From contig NC_068911.1 in assembly GCF_023091745.1 (NCBI RefSeq), forward strand, positions 159,822,004 to 159,886,003: DNA of 64,000 nucleotides, given 5' to 3'. The notes below the pieces were generated by a model that worked only from the letters and a program-made list of their open reading frames with translations, made no database searches and was not told the DNA's origin. Of the stretch, positions 53,901 to 62,900 are shown in pieces; the stretch's first letter is position 1; each line of letters begins with the position of its first letter. Made by a program: the position numbers and the translations under genes. This DNA comes from Budorcas taxicolor (lineage: Eukaryota > Chordata > Mammalia > Artiodactyla > Bovidae).

Positions 53901-56900
53901 CAGGGCTATCCAAGAGAAGGATGCTTTATTTATTCCAGCATCACTTGCTTTATTATAACACGCTTATTTTACAGATGAGGAAGGGCTCACCCAGAGAAGT
54001 TAAAACATTCATCCTCTAAAAACTAGTTAAAGAAAGAACCCAGATCTCATGAAGATCAGGTCTAAACCAGGGAAGGGGAACACAAACTCGCCATCAAAAC
54101 CCTTGCTCTGCAGTGTATCTGAGGGCCAGCAGCGCAGGCATCGAGGAGCATGTTAGAAATCGAGACCTGCTGATTCAGTAACTGCATTTTAACAAGGGCT
54201 GCCAGGGATGCCCACTGAAGGCTGAGTAGCACCTTCTGTACTTGAAATTCTGGATAGTCACTGTACTACCCATTTGAATGAAGGTGTTAGTCACTCAGTT
54301 CTGTCCGCCTCTTTGCAACCCCATGGAGTGTAGCCCACCAGGCTCCTCTGTCCATGGGATTCTCCAGGCAAGAATACTGGAGTGGGTTGCCATTCCCTTC
54401 TCCAGGGTGTCTTCCTGACCCAGGGATTGAATCTGGGTCTCCTGCATTGCAGGCAGATTTTTTACTGTCTGAGCCACCAGGGAAGCCCAAACCCAGGAAT
54501 ACTGTAAACCTGGAACCAGTATTTCAAGTATCTAGTCTGGACTGATTCTAGTTGGGAATATCCGAATCTATTTCTTTTTTTATTCTGCAGGCACACGGGC
54601 TTAATTCACAGTACATGGGATCTTCCTGGATCAGGGATTGAACCCGTGTCTCCTGCACTGGCAGGCAGATTCTTTATCACTGAGCCACCAGGGAAGCCCC
54701 TAAACACATATGAACTACAGCTAAGTTCTAACATGGAAAAAAAGTACCATGAGGGAGATTCCTAAGCCTGTATTTTTATTTTTATCTAAAGAATGACCTT
54801 TCCTAAACTCTGTATTACAGCTTCCTTGCAAAAGTTGTCTAATATACATGCTTGTTTGAATGACCTGTAAAGAAGTTAACTTACTTGGTATGGTTAAAAA
54901 ACATAAGCACTTACCATTTTCTCCTGGGAATCCACCATCCCCAGAAGGTCCAGGTTCTCCTGTTTCCCCCTTCTTGGAAATAATATCCATTTCTCCTTCA
55001 TATCCCGGGGGCCCTCTTGCTCCTTTAGATATTAAATATAAGAGCAAAACAAATTATGACTGTATAAGAAGCATCAGACATGTGATTATTCCTTTGTGGC
55101 TCTTCACATCCAGTTTGCAAATTCTCATTCAACCTAAACTGTATTTATGTTCATAGACTGCATGGTATCAACATTGTTGATTGACTTCATAGAGGAAGGT
55201 CCACGCCTTTTACACTCCTTCCTCACCTTGTCCAGCAACGGTGTCTGATATATAGTAAGTCCCTACCTATGAATGGGTTATGTTCCTAGAGTGCGTCTGT
55301 AAGTCCAATTTGTAAGCTCAACAGAGTTAGCCTAGGTTCCCAACTAACACAGTTGGCTCATATAGTACTATACTGTAATAGGTAAATAATACATAAAAGC
55401 AAACACACACACACAAATTTTAATGTTATAATAGAGGATCTTGAAAAATAAAGTGAAGAAAGTGAAAGTGAAGTCGCTCAGTCGTGTCCGACTCTTTGCG
55501 ACCCCATGGACTGTCGCCTACCAGGCTCCTCTGTCCCTGGGATTTTCCAGGCAATGGAACTGGAGTGGATTGCCATTTCCTTCTCCAGCAGATCTTCCCA
55601 ACCCAGGGATCAAACCCAGGTCTCCCGAGTTGTAGACAGACGCTTTACCGTCTGAGCTAGGGAAGTACTTACAATAGCTGTATACAGGGGCTGGCATCGA
55701 GTGAACAAGCAAGAAGAGTTAGTGACTGGAGGACGGACAGGAGGTGGGAGATGGCAGAGCTGAAGGATCATCAGCAACAGGAGACAGAGGGAGAAAGGCA
55801 GTTTCACTCATGCCTGACATTGACGGAACGCATGTTTGCATCTTTGAAAGTTCACAACTTGAAAATTCATGTGCGGGGGACTTACTGTACACTGAGTGCT
55901 CAGGGAATGTTTGCTAAATTCAAGCAAACTGGTCTCGGTGAAAAAAGGCTTGAAAAGTTCCAGGTCTAAAATACATCTCTTTATCCTGTAAATTTTGAAT
56001 TGTCCATCTCATATTTCCCAGTTCCTCATTTTCCCCTTGCTAACTACCCACCAATTTTCTCTTACATTAAAAGAACGGACAATTAATTTGGTTCTCCACA
56101 TAGAGAATTCTAAAAGGTAGGAGGGGTGGACAATATTTCTCCTCGTTTGGGGAAGCACTGTCCAGTGGTCGATGTGGGATGGAGTGGGCTCATCCCAGCT
56201 TGGCGAGAGCCACTTACTAACAAGTCAAGAATTTTGTAAACTAGTTGCTAAACCACTGGTTGTTTTAAATCAGTCATGGTGGGAGTATCTGCAAACACTA
56301 GAGATCTGAGCATTTTAAAAACATTTTATTTGAGAGCCAGCCTACTAGCACATCACTGGCATTAACCCAATTTTAAATATTTTTAGTGAGATAATTATAT
56401 AGTAGCATAATAGCACAGTAAACATCACTTATCTAAGCTAGCAGAGAATGACTCTTTCATTCCTTGATTCTACATAAATAATTTGCAGGCTAGTAAAACA
56501 AAAGATAATAGTACAATCAATCAACTAAAAGAAATTTGAATAAAGTATGAGGCTATTTGCCCAAAGGGTTTTAAAGACAAAAACTTTTGTTTTTAGAAAT
56601 TGTCAAGCCTTCATTCTCAACAGTGGAAATGAATTTGTACCTTCACTCTCTGCAGCCTCTTTGGCCAAGAGATCAAAGTAAATATTTAACAAGAATGGGC
56701 CCAGAACACTGACACCAGTGGTCTTGAAACTTTTTTTTTAATGAAAACTCTTTTTTTAAATGAAGCTTGGGAGAGATGCAATTCACAGCCCAGATGAAAG
56801 CATACTCATACAGTCAAGAGGTCGGCAGGCTACAGCCCAAGGGCCAAATCCTGCTTGCTGTCAGTTTTTACATAATCTGTGAGCTCTGAATAATTTCACA

Positions 56901-59900
56901 ATGTTAATCACTGGGGGAGGGGACTCAAAATAAGAAGAATAAAATGACATGTGAAATTAAACGAAGTTCCAATTTCATTGTCCATAAATAAATTTTACTG
57001 GAACATGGCTATGTTTTTTTGTTTACTTTTCTCAGGCCGCTTTTGTGCTCTAAATGTTGAGTTGTATAATTTCGACAGAGACCGTAGGGTCTGCAAAGGC
57101 TAAAATATTTATATCTGGCTTTAAACAAAAAACTGGTTGGTTGGTTGGTTTGTTTTTTCATTAAAAATGTTGAAGCAGGATTTGGGGGCCAGGAGCCCTG
57201 CTTGGACCCCATTCCCAAAACATGAGAATGTTTTCTGAAACCCAAAAGCCACCCATCAAAGCCCTTGTTAATTTTTTCTGCTAATAGAACAGTTCGTTTA
57301 CCACAGTCATATGTGATAAGACTGAGAGGTAAGGAAAAACACATTTTGTTTAAAATCCTAAAACAAACACCACAGACTCAGAAGGAGCAGAATCTAAGTG
57401 GCAGTAGGATCCATTTTATTTTTCAGGGATTGTACTTACAGTTTCTGGCCAAAGACTAAAAACAAGCCGTGTTGCATCACGGTGCTGTTAGCTGCGTTTA
57501 CCTTTGACACCTTTCAGTCCTCGGTCTCCCAGGGAGCCAGGCCAACCCTTCTCTCCGTGTTCTCCCTTTCTGCCAGGGTGTCCATCCTGACCAGGTTTTC
57601 CTCTCTCTCCCGGAAAACCCAAGAAGCCAGGCAGCCCCTGGGGTCCTGATGAATGAGAATATGAAAATTTAGGGACAGTTTTATAGGCTAGTATGGTTCC
57701 TGGGTCTGTGTTTCTTTTCTTTTCTTTTTTTTTTTAAGGTTTTTGAGGAGCATTTTTTGTTATTTATTTATTTCAGCTGTGATGGGTCTTCACTGCTGCA
57801 TGGGTTTTTCTCTAGTTGCAAAGAACGGGGGCTACTGTCTGCTGTGGAGCTCGGGCTTCTCATTACGAAGCGCAGGCTCTAGGCTGCTAGGGCTTCTGTA
57901 GTTGCGGCACATGAGTTCAGAACTTGTGGCTTCTGGACTCTAGAGCGCATGCTCAGTTAGTTGCAGGGCACAGGCTTAGCTGCTCCAGGGCATGTGGGAT
58001 CTTCTCCAATCAGAGATCAAACCTCTGTCTCCTGCATTGGCAGGTGGATTCCCCACTGAGCCACCAAGGAAGCTGGACGGACCATTTCTAAAGTCTTTAT
58101 TGAATTTGTTACAATGTTGCTTCTGTTTTATGTCTTTTTTTTTTTTTTTTTTTTTTTGGCCACAAGGCAGGTGAAATCCTAGCTTCCCTACCAGGGATCA
58201 GATCTCCACTCCTGCATTGTAAAGCAAAGTGTGAACCACTGGACCCCCAGGGAAGTCCCTATCTGTGTTTCTTGCCATTCACATAGAGATGCAAACTTGC
58301 CCCAGCTCTGAGCTTGTGCTCAACCACGATCAGCCTCACACCTGTAATAGCCAGGCTGTCCCACTCAAGCTTCAGTTTTCCGCCCCACAGATCTCAACTG
58401 CAGGCTCTTTATGCTTCTGAGTCCCAACTCCATAACCTTCAAGAGAACTGGGCCTAGGGGAGGTGGGATGAAGCGTGGGGGCCTGTCCAGGGTGGAAGCA
58501 CACCTGCCCTGACCCCACTCTCTATCAGGACCCCCAGTCCTTTGGGCAGAAGTGCTTTTGGGTTCTGTATACCTAACTCCACTACACCCCTTTTTCCCAT
58601 TAACTTAAACCAAAACATTCTGCCCCCGAAAATCATAATACAGAGGACACGAAGAAGGGAGTCCCATAGGAAATGATAAAGTCAGGCTAATAGACCAGTC
58701 AGGCTAATTCCTGGGACGGGAAGATCCGCTGGAGAAGGGATAGGCTAGCCACTCCAGTATTCTTGGGCTTCCCTGGTGGCTCAACTGGTAAAGCATCTGC
58801 CTGCAATGCGGGAGAGCTGGGTTCAATCCCTGGGTTGGGAAGATCCCCTGGGGAAGGGAAAGGCTATCCACTCCAGTATTCTGGTCTGGAGAACTCATTC
58901 CATGGACTGAATAGTCCATGGGGTCGCAAAGAGTCCAACATGACTGAGTGACTTGCTCTTTCAGTTTCAATAGACCAGGTAAATCCTACAGTAAGGTCAC
59001 ATGTACAAGAGTAGTTTCCACCTGGCAGTGGATTTTAAGTTTATAAACTGAGGGGAATATTGGAAAAGCGATACACACCCTTTGGGCCTGGAAGACCAGG
59101 TAGCCCATCATCTCCAGTGGGGCCTGGGACCCCTGGAAGACCCGGGGTTCCATCTGCCCCTGGCCGTCCCGGGACTCCAGGGAGGCCCTTCATTCCAGCA
59201 GGTCCCAGAGGCCCCATGTCCCCTCGCTGTCCTTTCCAACCTGGGTCACCTGTGATGTGACAAACAGCAGTGACAACAAGGCATGAAGACTGAGAACTGG
59301 CTTCACACGTGAGCAGGAAAAAAAAATCCACAGTAGCTACAGTTGTGTATCTAGGGCCAAGTAAACAATATTTATCAGCTAAAATAACTGTAGTGACTTT
59401 CCATCAGTTTAAGGTTATATTTTTCTGGCTGCTATAAAAAGAAAGGCAGATTATTTAAGTAAATATTTCCCTGTTGAGATGCATTATAAAGAGTCTTTTA
59501 AAATGGAAAATGGATAAGGGTAAAGAATTTGTATTTACTCTAGGGTGAGGAGAGGGTGGGAACTAACAGAAGAAAACATTCCAGGTGCTTTATGAAGCTA
59601 CCGCCAAGTGAATTTCGGCCAAGCTGTTTCCTGTAATGAGAGAACTGCAGGAAACAGCAAAGTCATCCAGTATTACAGTGGTAAAAATAAAGCTCCAGCG
59701 GCACAGTTTGCTCTCATCTCATTCGGCTCCTTCAAGAAGGCATATTCCTGGATTTGGATAAATGCTGTTAGGATCCAAACAATAGATGAGAATCTGAATG
59801 ATGAAATAAAGGTCCCATTGGAAATAGCCCCCTGGCACCCTGTGTTGAGAGATAGTTTTCCATGGGTCTCTTTGAGCTCCTATGATGTCTTGCTGGGTGT

Positions 59901-62900
59901 GCCAAGAACACAGAGTCTGGACCCACCCTTATCTGGAATATTCTCAAGGTTGCATTGGCAGTGATTTAGCACCTTCCCTGGGAAGAAGACTGGGGCTTCC
60001 CTGGTGGCTCAGTGGCAGTCAAACTGCCTGCAGTGCAGGAGACATAGGAGATGTGGGTTTGATTCCTGGGTCAGGTAGATCCCCAAAGGAAGCCATGGCA
60101 ACCCCCTCCAGTATTCTTGTCAGGAAAACCCCATGGACACAGGAGCCTGGCGGGCTACAGTCCATGGGGCTGCAAAGAGTCAAACACAACTGAGCCACTA
60201 ACACTTAAACACTTTCACTTTCTTTCTGGTAAGAAAAGCAGGCTGTCATGCAGGTTACCTCATTATTGACCAGAGGATTTTTGCAGAAACTAACGCCTGT
60301 GGCCAGTGATTTTTATCTTGGCTGGCCAAAAATTAATTCTGTTATTTCACTAACACTTTGCTGGCTATTTCATTCAGTGTGTGCTTAGTTACTCAGTCGT
60401 GTCCAACTCTTCGACCCTATGGACTGTAGCGCACCAGGCTGCTCTGTCCATGGGATTTCCCAGGCAAGAATGCTGGAGTTGGTTGCCATGCCCTCCTCCG
60501 GGGAGACCCAGGAATCAAACCCGCGTGTCTCCCTTGTCTCCTACATTGCAGGTGGATTCTTTACCCGCTGAACCACTGGAGAAGCCCCAGTTACATCTGA
60601 CACACCTGTAATACCCTGTACCATGTATTGGTACCATGAGTTTCAGTTTCACTTGCCATGTCAGAATCAGTCACTAAGGTTTTTTGTCTTTTTGTTGGCC
60701 TAATATTCGTATTGTCTGAATCAGGACTACATTCTGAACAACTATCATCTCCTGAGAAAATACTATATATTTAACATGGACAATCAGAGAAAGTACCTGT
60801 ATAAAATTCACCAAAAAATTCTTCTTCAGTCAAAATTTTTGCAATGCATTAATTTTTAAAATTTTATGGTAATAAACTTGGGTTTATAATATACACTAGG
60901 TTAGAACAAAAACCCAACACAGGATAATGTGAATGATAATAACAATAAGTTGTATAATGAACTCTTGATCAATTTTCAGCTCTAACAACTTCACATGGTG
61001 AGGTTAATCGTAATCACTCTCTAAAAATGTGTTAATACATCTCCGGTCAATAATGTACTACTATACAGCCATGGTACCCCAGGTTGTTATATCACACCAG
61101 AGAGACTTGGGTGACATGGGGGAATGTCACCAAGAAGCTCATGCCACTTGCTGTGCTGTGAATGACAATGTCCTTGACCCTAGAGTCTTGCTCCTGTCAG
61201 CACCCACAAAAGAACAACAAGTGAGGTTATTCCTTTGTAAGTAGGTACATCCCATACCTGTAGCAGTTCTTGATACATGCCAATGCTTACCTGGACTGCC
61301 TGGAACCCCGGGGAGCCCCGGTTGCCCTGGTATCCCTGGAGCACCTCTTTCACAGGAGTGACCAGGTGGGCCTGGGATCCCTGGAAACCCAGCATTTCCC
61401 TCTTGGCCTTTGGGACCTTGGAGACCTGGAAATCCGGGCATGCCAGCTGGCCCTGAAATGACACAGTTCATTGTGACACTCAGGGCATAAACTATACAGA
61501 TGGCCTACAATGGTGTTTGTATGGATCAGAACTGGAGGTAAAAAATTTTATCCTGGCTCAGGGCTCCAATGAGTTACACCTCTGAATGGATTTTCTTGTC
61601 ATAGATTGTAGTGAGCTCCAAGTGCACCCAAAAACCATGCTTGTCTATGAGGATTACTTGGTAAGGTTATGTAGACAATACAGAAGTTGCTTATGCAAAT
61701 TTAAAAAATGTAGCTCTTCCTGATTTTAATTAACCTCTAAAATTGCAGCAGTCCTTCCACCAAATATCCACACTGCTTACACACCCTGTGTGCATTGTCT
61801 GAATTTGCATTTTGTAAGTGATTTCATCACTGGAACTCTCAAATTTTTATATATTGAGAAGACAATACCATAATTTTCAGGAGGGGGAAAAAGTCTTCCA
61901 TAATTCTGTATTCTAACCTAAAAATCTGTTTTACTGTTTCAAGTTTTCATTGTATTTTGGTTTATGTGATTGCATTTTTAAAATAGTAATCACAGAGCAC
62001 TTTCAGTTGTTGGATTATTTTACATTGCAAGTTGATATGCAAATATTTTCCATTTGATTGTAGCCTTTACAGATATAATTTTAATTGTTAATGCTGCTCA
62101 ATTGCTAAGTTGCGTCCGACTCTTTTGCAACCGCACAGACTGTATGTAGCCTTGCAAGGTCCCTCTGTCTCTGGGATTCTCCAGGCAAGAACACTGGAAT
62201 TGGTTGCCATTTCCTTCTCCAAGGTATCTTCCCAACTCGGGAATCAAACCCATGTCTCCTGCATCTCCTGCGTGGCAGGCAGATTCTTTATTACTGAGCT
62301 ACCTGGGAAACATTAATTGTTATAGCTGAATAGTATACCTTTGAGCGTGGTATGTGAGCATGTGTGCGTGTATATATATTACTTTACCGTTTTCAGTTGT
62401 TCCCCTATTGTGGATAATACTACAATAGTATTTTCATATTAACTTTCACATTCTGTTGAACACTTGCGTTAAATACATCTCATAAGTGAGATAGTGGGAT
62501 TACTGGGTCAAAATTATTTTCATTGACTCACATAATGTATTATCTTGTTCTGTTCCAATTAAGTGGGTTTCTGTTTATGAATGTTTCTGGTTTAGGTGGC
62601 TCAGACAGTAAAGCCTCTGTCTACAACGCGGGAGACCCGGGTTCGAGCCCTGGGTTGGGAAGATACCCTGGAGAAGGAAATGGCAATCCACTCCAGTACT
62701 ATTGCCTGGAAAATCTCATGGACAGAGGAGCCTGGCAGGCTGCAGTCTATGGGGTCGCAAAGAGTCGGACACGACTGAGCGACTTCACTTCTTCATTGAA
62801 TAAGCTCCTTGAGGACAAAGAATGTGACTTACTCCCTGGCCCTCCATCTTCCCTGTACCATTGTATAGTACTGTCCTGGGTACCTATTAAATACAGGCCC

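Noticed and set aside
59060..59260. Collagen-like plus-strand frames (also 19144, 29960, 31824, 54860)
   Set aside because: The reverse complement of Gly-Pro-rich Gly-X-Y codons also reads as Gly-Pro-rich. These are mirror images of the real minus-strand exons.
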